From UBA1847 sp942492205 (lineage in GTDB: Bacteria > Pseudomonadota > Gammaproteobacteria > Steroidobacterales > Woeseiaceae), in assembly GCA_942492205.1 (NCBI GenBank), contig CALODT010000001.1, forward strand, positions 1,860,001-1,924,000: a stretch of DNA of 64,000 bases, given 5' to 3'. The notes beneath the pieces are model-generated. The model did no database searches. It had not been told where the DNA came from and worked only from the letters and a program-made list of their open reading frames with translations. Shown here piece after piece: positions 55,005 to 63,905 of this stretch. The translations under genes were made by a program, and so were the position numbers. Within the stretch, counting starts at the first letter, position 1. Each line of letters opens with the position of its first letter.

Positions 55005-55185
55005 CCCGTTAGTTTACTCCGGAAAACCCACCCCGTCTGCGTTGAGTCTGCATCGAAACAACTGGATACATGTGCTGCCCTCACCCAGCGATCGGATCAG
55101 TGGCCAGTCGCAGCGGCCAAACAGGGTCATTGCGCCAGGGAACTCAGTTGCTGCGGCGACGGTCGAATGTGGTCATAATCGCCTT

Positions 55186-57402
55186 ATGAACAATTTTTTA
55201 TCGGAACTCCGGCGGCGTAACGTCCTGCGTGTCGCCGCGGCCTACGCGCTGGTCTCCTGGATCCTGATCGAGGCGGGCTCCGTCTTATTACCTACCTTTG
55301 GCGCGCCGGAATGGTTTTTTCGCGTCTATGTTGTGATCGTGCTTCTCGGCTTTCTGCTGGCGATGATCATTGCCTGGATTTTCGAGATAACGCCGGACGG
55401 CGTGCGTCGCGAGCGAGACATAGATCGGTCCAGTTACGAGCCGCAGCCGCGCGCGAAAATGAACCTCGTCATCATCGCGCTGTTAGTCATCGCACTGGGT
55501 GTGTCGCTTACGTTCAACATCACGGGAATCAGGAATGACGATTTGCCGAGCCAGGCGGTCGCAAGGAACTCGATTGCCGTGCTGCCTTTCTCAAGTCGCA
55601 GCACCGACGAGGAGAACCAGTTCTTCGCCGATGGCATTCACGATGACATCCTGACGCGTCTCGCCAACATCGAGTCGCTACGAGTGATATCGAGAACGTC
55701 CGTCAATGAGTATCGCGATACCGCCAAGAATATGCGTCAGATCGGGCAGGAACTCGGAGTGGCAACTATCGTAGAGGGTGCCGTCCAGCGCGCCGGTGAC
55801 CGGGTACGAATTACCGTGCAGCTTATCGACGCAACCACCGACGAGCACATCTGGGCGTCGACTTTTGACAAGGCACTTACTATCCAGAACGTGTTCGAGG
55901 TGCAAAGCGAAATCAGTGCCCGAATCGCGGCTTCTCTTCGAACGGCGTTGACGCCCGAGGAGGAGCTCCGTCTTGCTGCGACGCCGACCGACAACATCTC
56001 GGCCTATGCCGAGTACGTGCGCGGCCGGACTAATCTGTCCGAGCGCAGCTTTGCATCGCTGCAGCGTGCCCGGCAGAACTTCATGAACGCGATCGAACTT
56101 GATCCAAACTATGCACAGGCCTATGCGGCGCTGGCGCAGACATTGCTCGTCACACTCTCCAATCACAAGTCCATCGCCGTCGATGACGCGTTTTCAATGT
56201 CCGAGAATGCGATCGACAAGGCGCTCAGCATTGACCCGGCACTTGGCGATGCTTATGCCGTGCTGGGACTGTTGCAGATGATGCGCTGGGAGAACCAGCG
56301 CGGTGGCAGAGGAAATATCGATGCGGCCGACTCGTTTCGAAAAGCAATCGAACTGAGCCCGAACCTGGCCGACACCTACGTCTGGTTCGCCAGTATGCGC
56401 ACGACTGAAGGCGACGTTAACAGTGCCATTGAGCTGCTCACCAAGGCGCTATCGATTGATCCGCTGAGTCGTATCCCCTACGTCAATCTTCCCAGTTTCT
56501 ACGCGATGCGCGGTCAAAATGCGGAAACCACGCGTATGTTGCTGGACGCAACTGAATTGTTCCCGGACTGGTCTACGCCGTATAACTATCTCAGTAATCA
56601 TATGCAGAAACTCGGGCGACTTGATGAGGCCGTCGCCTGGGGCCTTCGGGAGATGGCGCTCAGTACAGACCCGATGGCCGGCGGCCATCTGATTGCCGTT
56701 TACCGCGAGTTCGGGCATGACGACGCTGTCATGAACTTCATGGAAAATTTCCCGCAGGATCACCCGTTCTATTTTGTCGGGAAGAGTTACTGGCACTACA
56801 TTGATGGCGACTACGAGGCTACTATCGCCGAGCTCGAGCCGTACACCGGCGTGACCGATGCACCGCGGGACTTCATTATTCCCCTGCTGGTCGGCAGCGC
56901 AATTCTGAGTGGCGATTATGATCGAGCCTACACGTATATCGCGCACAGTGAGCCGGCGCTGACGAGCGACAATGACGTCGTCATCGATAGAAACAATGTT
57001 TACGCCGCCGTGCTACTCGCGTTCGTCGAGCAGAAACGAAATCGATCCAAGCATGCACAAGAATTGTTGACAAAGGCGCAGCCAGTCGTCGACGCGATGC
57101 CGCGCCTCGGCATGGCCGGCCATGGGATCAAGGACGTGCAGATCCTGACGATGCAGGGCAGGTTGAACGCCGCCATCGAAACCTTGCTCGCCGCGGTTGA
57201 TGAGGGGTTCGTCAGTTCGCAGGGATTCGACGCATGGGGCTTCGAGTCCGACCCCATCATCGAACCATTACGTTCCGATCCGAGATTCCCTGCCATTCAG
57301 AAACAGATGAACGACAGGATCGACGAAATGCGCCGCAACGTCGAGCAGGCCAAGGAGTCCGGGGACTGGAGTGAACTCCTCGCGAAATCGGAAACGGTTT
57401 AG
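55186..57402 (+). CDS. Membrane protein with TolB-N-like domain and TPR repeats
   Basis: 738 residues from the ATG at 55186. N-terminal membrane helices (about 13-33, 45-67, 95-113), then a domain beginning NSIAVLPFSSRSTDEENQFFADGIHDDILTRL (a pattern shared with many CadC-like and adenylate-cyclase-like proteins) and helical TPR-like repeats to the C-terminus. The frame is open back to 54775 but only through the response regulator gene. Distinct from the CadC-like gene at 36-38 kb in having no DNA-binding domain. Function unknown; perhaps envelope sensing or signalling. Confidence 0.85.
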   Translation: MNNFLSELRRRNVLRVAAAYALVSWILIEAGSVLLPTFGAPEWFFRVYVVIVLLGFLLAMIIAWIFEITPDGVRRERDIDRSSYEPQPRAKMNLVIIALLVIALGVSLTFNITGIRNDDLPSQAVARNSIAVLPFSSRSTDEENQFFADGIHDDILTRLANIESLRVISRTSVNEYRDTAKNMRQIGQELGVATIVEGAVQRAGDRVRITVQLIDATTDEHIWASTFDKALTIQNVFEVQSEISARIAASLRTALTPEEELRLAATPTDNISAYAEYVRGRTNLSERSFASLQRARQNFMNAIELDPNYAQAYAALAQTLLVTLSNHKSIAVDDAFSMSENAIDKALSIDPALGDAYAVLGLLQMMRWENQRGGRGNIDAADSFRKAIELSPNLADTYVWFASMRTTEGDVNSAIELLTKALSIDPLSRIPYVNLPSFYAMRGQNAETTRMLLDATELFPDWSTPYNYLSNHMQKLGRLDEAVAWGLREMALSTDPMAGGHLIAVYREFGHDDAVMNFMENFPQDHPFYFVGKSYWHYIDGDYEATIAELEPYTGVTDAPRDFIIPLLVGSAILSGDYDRAYTYIAHSEPALTSDNDVVIDRNNVYAAVLLAFVEQKRNRSKHAQELLTKAQPVVDAMPRLGMAGHGIKDVQILTMQGRLNAAIETLLAAVDEGFVSSQGFDAWGFESDPIIEPLRSDPRFPAIQKQMNDRIDEMRRNVEQAKESGDWSELLAKSETV

Positions 57403-58049
57403 GCCGTTACTTCGTGGCCGAGCCGTGCCAGTGCCGCCTCCACCTGTAAGCGGATGCGCTCTGCGACAGGTGCATCCAGGAATTGCCGCAGGCGCTCGGC
57501 GTCATGCGTCGTTTCATAGGCGAAACGAAACAGATCGAGCGCGGTCACTGAGCCCGAGGGAGCCTCCACCAGCGTTACCGCATCGCCCGCGGTGACCTCG
57601 CCCGCATTAAGGACCCTGAGATAAACGCCCGGGCGCTCTGCCTTCCTGAATGCAAGGCCAAAGCCGGGATCCTGCATGCGGGCCGCGAGTGTGCCGCAGG
57701 GTATTCTGGCCGAGGTCACCTCAAGGACGACATCCCCGATCAGCAGCCGATCGCCAATCGCCGGGTTACGCGGCAGGCTGTCGATCGTCAGATTTTCACC
57801 GAACAGGCCAGGCGCGCAGTCCTGCCCGAGGGTTTGGCTCCACCAGCGATAGTCGTCGCCGCTGTAGGCATAGACCGCCTGATCGGCGCCACCGTGGTGC
57901 TTCTCGTCCACGATCGAATCGCCGTTCAACCCGGCCTTGCCGATATGCACGGGGCCGTCATGCGGACGCTTGCAGATCCCGGTTGTCAGCGTCTTCTCGC
58001 CTTGCCCGATGCGTTCGACGGCGCCAATGTTGACGCTGCTGATTCTCAT
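57399..58049 (-). CDS. MOSC domain protein (YiiM type)
   Basis: 216 residues. MOSC-domain motifs KHHGGADQAVYAYSGDDYRWW and GENLTIDSL are present, with a Cys at ARIPCGT, where the molybdenum or sulfur atom is handled in other members. YiiM-like proteins reduce N-hydroxylated compounds with molybdenum cofactor. ATG 58049 (MRISSVNIGA) is preferred to the GTG four codons upstream. Its stop overlaps the end of the TPR gene by 2-3 bases, convergent. Confidence 0.9.
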   Translation of the reverse strand: MRISSVNIGAVERIGQGEKTLTTGICKRPHDGPVHIGKAGLNGDSIVDEKHHGGADQAVYAYSGDDYRWWSQTLGQDCAPGLFGENLTIDSLPRNPAIGDRLLIGDVVLEVTSARIPCGTLAARMQDPGFGLAFRKAERPGVYLRVLNAGEVTAGDAVTLVEAPSGSVTALDLFRFAYETTHDAERLRQFLDAPVAERIRLQVEAALARLGHEVTA

Positions 58050-58079
58050 CTGCTCGTGCACTCGAGTGTGTCGCCGCCG

Positions 58080-58184
58080 TCAGACCTTGATCCGTCCCAG
58101 TACGATACCCAGTAGCGTGAACGCGATAAGCGCTACCGACGTAACTCCGAAAAACATGCAGATGATAAAGACCGTCTGTTCCAT
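58080..58184 (-). CDS. Small single-helix membrane protein (34 residues)
   Basis: MEQTVFIICMFFGVTSVALIAFTLLGIVLGRIKV in pattern: a short polar start, a 24-residue hydrophobic helix and a basic end, as in many bacterial one-span proteins. GGAG lies six bases ahead of the ATG at 58184. The gene sits between MOSC and the ribbon-helix-helix gene. No homologue known to me. Confidence 0.5.
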   Translation of the reverse strand: MEQTVFIICMFFGVTSVALIAFTLLGIVLGRIKV

Positions 58185-58301
58185 CACGCGCTCCAGGCTG
58201 GGTAGGTGGCTGGCAGCAGTTCAGCTGCCGATAGCACCATTATAGACTGCCCCGCGATTGCCACCCGCGGGATTCCACGGGAACGCAAAGGATGTGCAAA
58301 G

Positions 58302-58342
58302 TGCGTTACATTTACGTTTTTTTTAATATACAATGTAACGCA
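58302..58342 (+). promoter_or_regulatory. Perfect 11-bp inverted repeat over the start of the RHH gene
   Basis: TGCGTTACATT (58302-58312) and its exact complement AATGTAACGCA (58332-58342) with 19 bp between. TATACA (58327-58332) is a plausible -10 and GTTACA (58305-58310) a weak -35, so the left arm covers the -35 region and the right arm covers the transcript start and the A of the ATG at 58342. The run of eight T before the -10 adds flexibility. If so, the message would be leaderless and the site would block transcription and initiation together. Confidence 0.7.
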
Positions 58343-58536
58343 TGGCCCGAACCAAGATCTCCACGTTGAACCTGCGAATTCAGCCCGGCATCAAGGACGC
58401 CGTGCGCGAGGCAGCCGCACGTGAGCATCGCAGCGTGGCAAACATGATTGAAATGTTGATCCGTCGGCATTGCCAGCAAGCCGGTATTGCCGTACCAGAA
58501 CAGAACGATTTATTTCCGGGGAATCAGAATGGATGA
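58342..58536 (+). CDS. Ribbon-helix-helix DNA-binding protein (antitoxin or partition-like)
   Basis: 64 residues: beta strand ISTLNLRIQPG, two helices (IKDAVREAAAREHRSVANMIEMLIRRHCQQAG), then a short polar tail. The pattern is CopG/Arc-like. The start codon lies inside the inverted repeat described at 58302-58342, and no Shine-Dalgarno sequence precedes it, so initiation on a leaderless message is likely. The next gene overlaps it by 8 bases. Could be an antitoxin, a partition-type protein or a plain autoregulator. Confidence 0.75.
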   Translation: MARTKISTLNLRIQPGIKDAVREAAAREHRSVANMIEMLIRRHCQQAGIAVPEQNDLFPGNQNG

Positions 58537-58783
58537 GCGAATGATCAGGGCGATGGTGGCCGCCGGGGCTATCAGGAACATCAACATTATTGCCAGCGGG
58601 GCACGATTTCACATAGAAGCCAGGACGCCCAACGGACCTGTCACCGCCGAAACGACCAAGGGAAAGGTGCGCACCTGGGTGACGCTGGACGCCGCCGCCA
58701 AGTGGGTCCGGGGCCTCGGTATCGGCGGTGCGCACATCAGCCTGACGCACTGGCAACCCGGCCAGCGCGAGCTTTCTGTCTAG
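58529..58783 (+). CDS. Small partner protein of the RHH gene
   Basis: 84 residues (MDERMIRAMVAAGAIRNINI...) starting at ATG 58529, overlapping the RHH gene by 8 bases. The sequence has helix-strand-strand-helix character: AGAIRNINIIASGARFHIEART, TAETTKGKVRTWVTLDAAAKWVRGLG, then an aromatic C-terminus THWQPGQRELSV. The layout resembles toxin-antitoxin or plasmid partition-associated pairs, but no family is identified with confidence. Function unknown. Confidence 0.6.
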   Translation: MDERMIRAMVAAGAIRNINIIASGARFHIEARTPNGPVTAETTKGKVRTWVTLDAAAKWVRGLGIGGAHISLTHWQPGQRELSV

Positions 58784-58820
58784 CGCCTCACCACCGGTTT
58801 ACCGGCAGCCTGCACGCCGC

Positions 58821-59159
58821 CTAGTCCGACTTCCCGGATGGCCAGTCACTGCCAAGCGGAAACGGCCGATCCTCGGTGTTGAATGTCAGGAAACGAATAA
58901 TCTCGTAGACGTAGGCCGCGATGCTCTGCCCGACCTCGCGAATCTGGCGGTTGACCTCACCCGTGACCAGGACCCAAAGAAATCCAAGCACGACCACGAA
59001 GCCGCCGACAAAACTCGCAATGCTGAGCAGGATCCCGCAAATCACCATGAATAACAGCCGCGTCCATGTAGCACGCGACTTCAGGTTTTCTTCGATGGGA
59101 CGTTCCGGCCCGCCATCTTCAACGAAGACTTCGTCGGCCGGTGGATTGCTGTTGTTCAT
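58821..59159 (-). CDS. DUF4389 membrane protein
   Basis: 112 residues: acidic N-terminus, two adjacent hydrophobic helices (about 31-50 and 53-72: LLFMVICGILLSIASFVGGFVVVLGFLWVLVTG), then a conserved-looking end with FLTFNTEDRPFPLGSDWP. That ending is the DUF4389 family pattern. ATG 59159 has GGAGC ahead. Divergent from the dipeptidase; no function known. Confidence 0.8.
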   Translation of the reverse strand: MNNSNPPADEVFVEDGGPERPIEENLKSRATWTRLLFMVICGILLSIASFVGGFVVVLGFLWVLVTGEVNRQIREVGQSIAAYVYEIIRFLTFNTEDRPFPLGSDWPSGKSD

Positions 59160-59257
59160 CTCGTAGCTCCTGTCTTGGGTACTGCCCAAATAGACGCAAC
59201 GTAGCGCGCCTCTATTGTTACAATCTTCGACCTCCTAAACCAGCAAAAGGTCTGCGC

Positions 59258-60487
59258 ATGACCAGCAAATCGTTTGTCCTTGTAACCATCTTCCTGTTGC
59301 TGTCGGCCTGTGGCGCCAAACAACAGGACAATGACAGCGATAGCGGCGAAGACCTCTCAAGCCGAGCGCTCACGCTCGCCCGGGAGAGCCTGATTGTCGA
59401 CACGCATGTCGATGTGCCGTATCGCATCAAAGCACGACCCGCCGACATCGCCCACGCGACCGATGATGGTGATTTTGACTACCCTCGCGCCGTGGCCGGC
59501 GGCCTGAACGCGCCCTTCATGTCGATCTATACGCCGGCGGAACTCGAGGCCGAGGGCCTTTCGAAGGAAGTCGCAGAATCACTCATTTCGATGGTCGAGG
59601 GCTTCGTGGAACAAGCGCCGGACAAGTTCGCGATCGCGTTGAGCGTAGCAGAGGTTCGCGAGCAGTTTGATGCCGGCCTGATGTCCTTGCCCCTGGGCAT
59701 GGAAAACGGCTCGCCGATCGAAGGCGATCTCGGCAATCTGCAGCACTTTTACGATCGTGGAATTCGCTACATTACGCTGACACACAGCCTGTCCAACCAC
59801 ATCTCCGACTCATCCTACGACGACAACCGCCAGTGGAACGGCCTCAGTGATTTTGGCATCGAAGTCGTCAGCGAAATGAACCGTATCGGCATCATGATCG
59901 ACGTCAGCCACGTCTCGGATGAGGCCTTCTGGCAGGTGCTCGAGGTCAGCAACACACCGGTAATTGCATCACACTCGTCCGCGCGGCATTACACCCCCGG
60001 CTTCGAGCGCAACATGAGTGACGAAATGATCGTCGCCCTCGCCGAAAACGGCGGTGTCATCCAGATAAATTTCGGTTCGACATTCGTCACGCAGGAAGCG
60101 CGAGATTATGGGGACGCCCGCACCGAGGCCGGCAAGCAGTTCATGCTGGAACACCCTGACATGTCCAAGTCCGAGCTGTATACGACGTTTCCGGAGATTT
60201 TTGCGGAGGAGCATGGTCCACTACCCTTCGCAACCGTCGACGATGTCCTGGATCACTTCGATCACGTCGTCAAGCTGGTTGGTGTCGAACACGTTGGTAT
60301 TGGCTCGGACTACGACGGCGTCGGCGATTCGCTGCCGATCGGGCTCAAGGACGTGTCGTCCTATCCGAACCTGATCGAGGGACTGCTGAGACGCGGTTAC
60401 AGCGACGAAGATATCCGCAAGATTCTCGGCGAGAACCTGCTACGCGTCTGGCAGGCCGTAGAGGCGTACGCGGCGCAGCAAACCTGA
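59258..60487 (+). CDS. Membrane dipeptidase (renal dipeptidase family), lipoprotein
   Basis: Zinc-dependent dipeptidase of the M19 family, 409 residues. Lipoprotein signal LLLSACG near residue 17. Metal-binding features: VDTHVDVPY (His-x-Asp), MENGSPIEGDL (Glu), ITLTHSLSNHI and SHSSARH. Predicted to sit outside the cytoplasm and cleave dipeptides, including D-amino-acid dipeptides in other species. AAAAGG precedes the ATG at 59258. Complete. Confidence 0.93.
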   Translation: MTSKSFVLVTIFLLLSACGAKQQDNDSDSGEDLSSRALTLARESLIVDTHVDVPYRIKARPADIAHATDDGDFDYPRAVAGGLNAPFMSIYTPAELEAEGLSKEVAESLISMVEGFVEQAPDKFAIALSVAEVREQFDAGLMSLPLGMENGSPIEGDLGNLQHFYDRGIRYITLTHSLSNHISDSSYDDNRQWNGLSDFGIEVVSEMNRIGIMIDVSHVSDEAFWQVLEVSNTPVIASHSSARHYTPGFERNMSDEMIVALAENGGVIQINFGSTFVTQEARDYGDARTEAGKQFMLEHPDMSKSELYTTFPEIFAEEHGPLPFATVDDVLDHFDHVVKLVGVEHVGIGSDYDGVGDSLPIGLKDVSSYPNLIEGLLRRGYSDEDIRKILGENLLRVWQAVEAYAAQQT

Positions 60488-60536
60488 CTCGACCTTCTCG
60501 GACAGCCGCAAGTCTCTGGCGACGGTTGCGCTTCCG

Positions 60537-60770
60537 TCAGGCGGCGACAACGTCGAGCAGGACGTAGCGCAGCAGCACTTCGTAACTGGTCCGGTCGAGC
60601 TTCATGCCGTCCGGCAGTTCCAACGTGTGGATGTGCGTATCCTCGGTGTCCCGAAGCTCCAGGAAGTGCTTTTGCTCCTCCCGGTACACCTGGTACTTCA
60701 CGTCCTTGTGCTGGTCGAACTTCAACAAGACCACGCTGTCCGTCCAGTCCTGGATAGTTGCCTTTTCCAT
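60537..60770 (-). CDS. Small cytoplasmic protein under a sigma-54 promoter
   Basis: 77 residues, no membrane segment: MEKATIQDWTDSVVLLKFDQH, then alternating polar sequence YQVYREEQKHFLELRDTEDTHIHTLELPDGMKLDRTSYEVLLRY and the end VLLDVVAA. GGGAGG is seven bases ahead of the ATG at 60770. The upstream sequence carries a textbook sigma-54 promoter (60831-60849). The product is unrecognised; small proteins with such promoters often belong to nitrogen, phage-shock or motility regulation, so a stress-response role is a guess. Confidence 0.7.
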   Translation of the reverse strand: MEKATIQDWTDSVVLLKFDQHKDVKYQVYREEQKHFLELRDTEDTHIHTLELPDGMKLDRTSYEVLLRYVLLDVVAA

Positions 60771-60830
60771 GGTTTCCTCCCGATTGCCCATCGCGATTTG
60801 CCTTGCCCATGAGGGCTTTCACAAAAAGAA

Positions 60831-60849
60831 ATTGCAAAGGCTGTGCCAA
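60831..60849 (-). promoter_or_regulatory. Sigma-54-dependent promoter
   Basis: Reverse-strand TTGGCACAGCCTTTGCAAT matches the -24/-12 consensus TGGCACRN4TTGC with the correct GG-to-GC spacing. The predicted transcript start is about 12 bases downstream (near 60822), leaving a leader of about 50 nt before the ATG at 60770. An AT-rich segment (60871-60895) between this and the upstream palindrome could be an IHF-type bending site. Confidence 0.75.
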
Positions 60850-60946
60850 CATCCTGGATTGCCGGGATAAGAAAATAATTATTTATAAATCAGATATTTA
60901 CGGTCTATTGTAGGTGTTCTCAAGGTTCATGGTCTGCGCCCTTTTT

Positions 60947-60959
60947 GTCAGTTCCTGAC
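60947..60959. promoter_or_regulatory. Palindromic enhancer-like site
   Basis: GTCAG-TTC-CTGAC, a perfect palindrome about 100 bp upstream of the sigma-54 promoter, at a distance usual for enhancer-binding activators of this sigma factor. The identity of the activator cannot be read from the sequence. Confidence 0.45.
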
Positions 60960-61028
60960 GACTTCTTCGTGCGATCGGCGACAAGCAGTTGACATAAGCT
61001 TATCGTCGCGACGATGCAGCAGGATTTG

Positions 61029-62801
61029 CTACAGAGGCCATACCAGCACGATCATCGGAACAGCAACGGCGATGATCAACAACTCGAGCGGCAGTCCCAT
61101 ACGCCAGTAGTCACCGAACTGGTAACCGCCGGGCCCCATGATCAGTGTGTTGTTCTTGTGGCCGATCGGCGTCAGGAAAGCGCACGACGCAGCGACCGCC
61201 ACGCCCATCAGAAACGGGTCCGGATTGACACCAAGCCGGGCCGCCATTTCAACGGCGATAGGCGCCGCTATGACGGCGGTTGCCGTGTTGTTCATCACGT
61301 CGGACAGAGACATCGTCACAATGATGAGAAGCGTCAGAACAACAATAGGCGACAGTCCCGCCGACAGGTCCACGATACCCCCGGCTATCAGCGATGTACC
61401 GCCCGTAGACTGCAGCGCGCCGCCTATCGGGATCATCGATCCCAACAGCACGATTACCGGCCACTCTATGGACGTGTAGACGTCCCTGATGGGCACGATA
61501 TTGAAAATTACGTAGAGTGCCGTTGCACACCCGAGAGCGATTGGCAGATAGACGAGGCCAATGCTCGCAGCGGCTATCGCAACGCCGAAGATCGCGACGG
61601 CGAGCCACGCTTTTTCCCGCAGGATCACGCGTTGTCCTCGATCCGCGAGCGGCAGCAGGCCTATCCTGCCGGTGACATCGGCGAGTCGCTCCTCACCCCC
61701 GAGAAGCAGCAGCACGTCGCCGGGCCGAAGCTGCAACTTGCGTACGTTCTCGCGAAATCGCTTCCCCTGCCGCGACACACCAACCAGGGCAATGCGATAG
61801 CGATAAAGGAGCCGGATGTCCATCGCCGATTTTCCTGCCAGGCGTGACGATTCCTGGACGACGGCCTCGCTCAGCACGAGATCCTCCTCCTCCAGTCTTC
61901 CCCCGCCCTTTCCCACGTACTCGAGCTTCAGCGCGCCAAGCGCCTCCTCGAGACTGTCGGGACTGGCTTCAAGTACCAGGATGTCGCCCTCGCGAATCTC
62001 AGCGGTCCGTGCCAGTCCTGGCATGCGACGGCCGCGCCGGGTGAGGCCGATAATCTCGACGTCACTTTTGGCCGCTTGCTCGCTCAGGTCGCGAACACGT
62101 TTGCCAATCGCCGAAGAGCCTTCCGGCACGCGTACCTCGACGATGTAGTCGGCCAGCTCGAATAACTCGGCGCCAGCGTCTTGCGCGCGACGATCGCTGG
62201 GCAACATGCGCCACCCGAACAGCGCTACGTAGGCCACACCGACAGCCGCGCAGGCCAGCCCGACCGGCGCGAAATCGAACATTCGATAGGGCTCGCCGAG
62301 CGCGTCGCCACGAAACTCGGCGATAACGATATTGGGAGGCGTGCCGATCAAGGTGATCATGCCGCCGAGAATGGACGCAAACGATAACGGCATCAGCGAC
62401 AGGGACGGGCTCCTGCCGGCCTTCTTTGCGGCCTGCATGTCGATCGGCATGAGCAGCGCCAGCGCCGCAACGTTGTTCATGATGGCAGACAACGCCGCCG
62501 CCAGGCCGGACATTACCGTGATATGCGTCGATAGCTTGCGCGTAGCGTCAACAACGTAGCGCGCCAGGATTTCTATGGCGCCGGAATTGGAGAGCCCACG
62601 GCTGACAACGAGCACGAGCGCGATGATTACCGTCGCCGGATGACCGAATCCCGAGAACGCCTCTCCCGTCGGAACGAGTCCCGTGAGGATCGCAACCAGC
62701 AACGCTACAAAGGCGACCAGGTCGTAGCGCCAGCGGCCCCAGATGAGGAACACAAAGACGAAGAACAACAAGGAAAAAAGGGTTAGCTGGTCGGCGGTCA
62801 A
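61029..62801 (-). CDS. SLC13/DASS-type permease with two RCK_C (TrkA-C) domains
   Basis: 590 residues, about twelve to thirteen hydrophobic helices. The membrane part resembles divalent-anion or dicarboxylate/sulfate:sodium symporters (SLC13), with motifs GTPPNIVIAEF and an SLSDVMNNTATAVIAAPIA hairpin in the second half. Between the two halves (about 205-385) lie two regulatory RCK_C modules (VPEGSSAIGKRVRDLSEQ and RPGDVLLLLGGEERL). The start is TTG at 62801, which has GAGG six bases ahead; the longer frame to 62867 lacks such a site. Substrate unassigned. Confidence 0.9.
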   Translation of the reverse strand: MTADQLTLFSLLFFVFVFLIWGRWRYDLVAFVALLVAILTGLVPTGEAFSGFGHPATVIIALVLVVSRGLSNSGAIEILARYVVDATRKLSTHITVMSGLAAALSAIMNNVAALALLMPIDMQAAKKAGRSPSLSLMPLSFASILGGMITLIGTPPNIVIAEFRGDALGEPYRMFDFAPVGLACAAVGVAYVALFGWRMLPSDRRAQDAGAELFELADYIVEVRVPEGSSAIGKRVRDLSEQAAKSDVEIIGLTRRGRRMPGLARTAEIREGDILVLEASPDSLEEALGALKLEYVGKGGGRLEEEDLVLSEAVVQESSRLAGKSAMDIRLLYRYRIALVGVSRQGKRFRENVRKLQLRPGDVLLLLGGEERLADVTGRIGLLPLADRGQRVILREKAWLAVAIFGVAIAAASIGLVYLPIALGCATALYVIFNIVPIRDVYTSIEWPVIVLLGSMIPIGGALQSTGGTSLIAGGIVDLSAGLSPIVVLTLLIIVTMSLSDVMNNTATAVIAAPIAVEMAARLGVNPDPFLMGVAVAASCAFLTPIGHKNNTLIMGPGGYQFGDYWRMGLPLELLIIAVAVPMIVLVWPL

Positions 62802-62917
62802 TGCGAACCTCGTGACAGATAGCGTGGGCGACGCTCGTAACTCTACCCGCAACTGGCAAACAACCACAACGCATTGAAACTGTTTCGACAGGGGCCGGTC
62901 CGAGCTACTCTAACGCC

Positions 62918-63601
62918 ATGGCAATTCTGATCTTCATTCTCGTCGTCCTCGCGCTGGTCTTGGGACCCGGCATCTGGGTAAAGCGCGTGCTGGCGCGCTA
63001 CAGCGAGCCGGCGGACCGCTACTCCGGCAGCGGCGCCCAGCTGGCGAGGCACCTGCTCGACGCGCACGGCCTGAACAAAATCCAGGTCGAACCGACGGAA
63101 GCAGGCGACCACTACGATCCCGAGGCCAAGGCGGTGCGGCTGACGCCGGACAAGTACGACGGTCGTTCGCTCACTGCCATCACGGTTGCCGCTCACGAGG
63201 TCGGGCACGCCCTGCAGGATCACGAGAATTATGCGCCGCTGCGGCTGCGAACCCGGCTGGTCAAAGCGATGCGGGGTGTGGAGCGCATCGGCGCCGGGGT
63301 GCTCATCGTGTCCCCCTTCCTGGGTGCCGTAACGCGAGTGCCCGCACTCGGCCTGCTGACATTCGCCGCCGGGCTGCTGACGCTCGGTTCGGCGGCACTG
63401 GTCCACTTCATCACCCTGCCTACGGAGTTCGACGCGAGCTTTAGCCGGGCCTTGCCGATGCTCGACAAGCATCGCGTTCTGAAGCCCGTGGACCGGCCGC
63501 ATGCACGAACCCTGCTGAGAGCCGCCGCACTGACCTATGTGTCGGCCTCATTGATGAGTCTGCTGAACGTCGCCCGGTGGCTGGCGATCCTGCGGCGCTG
63601 A
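62918..63601 (+). CDS. YugP-like zinc metallopeptidase (Peptidase M-neutral, HEVGH)
   Basis: 227 residues with an N-terminal membrane helix (about 2-20), the zinc-binding motif HEVGH (His93, Glu94, His97) in VAAHEVGHALQDHEN, and two more hydrophobic helices (about 130-165). This pattern is that of YugP-type neutral zinc metallopeptidases in the inner membrane. Substrate unknown. Complete, with the start ATG at 62918. Confidence 0.88.
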   Translation: MAILIFILVVLALVLGPGIWVKRVLARYSEPADRYSGSGAQLARHLLDAHGLNKIQVEPTEAGDHYDPEAKAVRLTPDKYDGRSLTAITVAAHEVGHALQDHENYAPLRLRTRLVKAMRGVERIGAGVLIVSPFLGAVTRVPALGLLTFAAGLLTLGSAALVHFITLPTEFDASFSRALPMLDKHRVLKPVDRPHARTLLRAAALTYVSASLMSLLNVARWLAILRR

Positions 63602-63905
63602 TGAGCCAAGTGACTGACAAGTAGGGAAAAACTGCCAAGCGCGCAGCGTTACGGCAGCTTTATTGGAATTGGGCTGGTCTAGGGGCGTCGGCACTGCTAT
63701 TATCCGCGCCCGAACGCCCGCCCCTGCTGGATATCAGACCGTGCCAGCTGCCCGGAAACACTTGGGAGGCGGCCGAGGAATTACACGCACCCACCTCGTT
63801 TGGATTGTGAGGTTCTCGCTGCAGCAAGGCGTTGAGAACAGCTTGCCGTATTGCGGCAGGCAACGGTTGGTGCCACAGACAGTTAAACAGAGTTGAAGCG
63901 AAGCG
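63602..63905. other. Intergenic region before the EF-G gene
   Basis: About 300 bases with no reliable open frame. CTGCC (63632-63636) and GGCAG (63653-63657) followed by CTTTATT could be a weak terminator of the zinc peptidase gene. TGCCG...CGGCA (63845-63859) can form a small hairpin in the leader of the EF-G gene. Both are low-confidence. No clear Shine-Dalgarno box except GAAGCGAAGCG just before the ATG. Confidence 0.35.
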
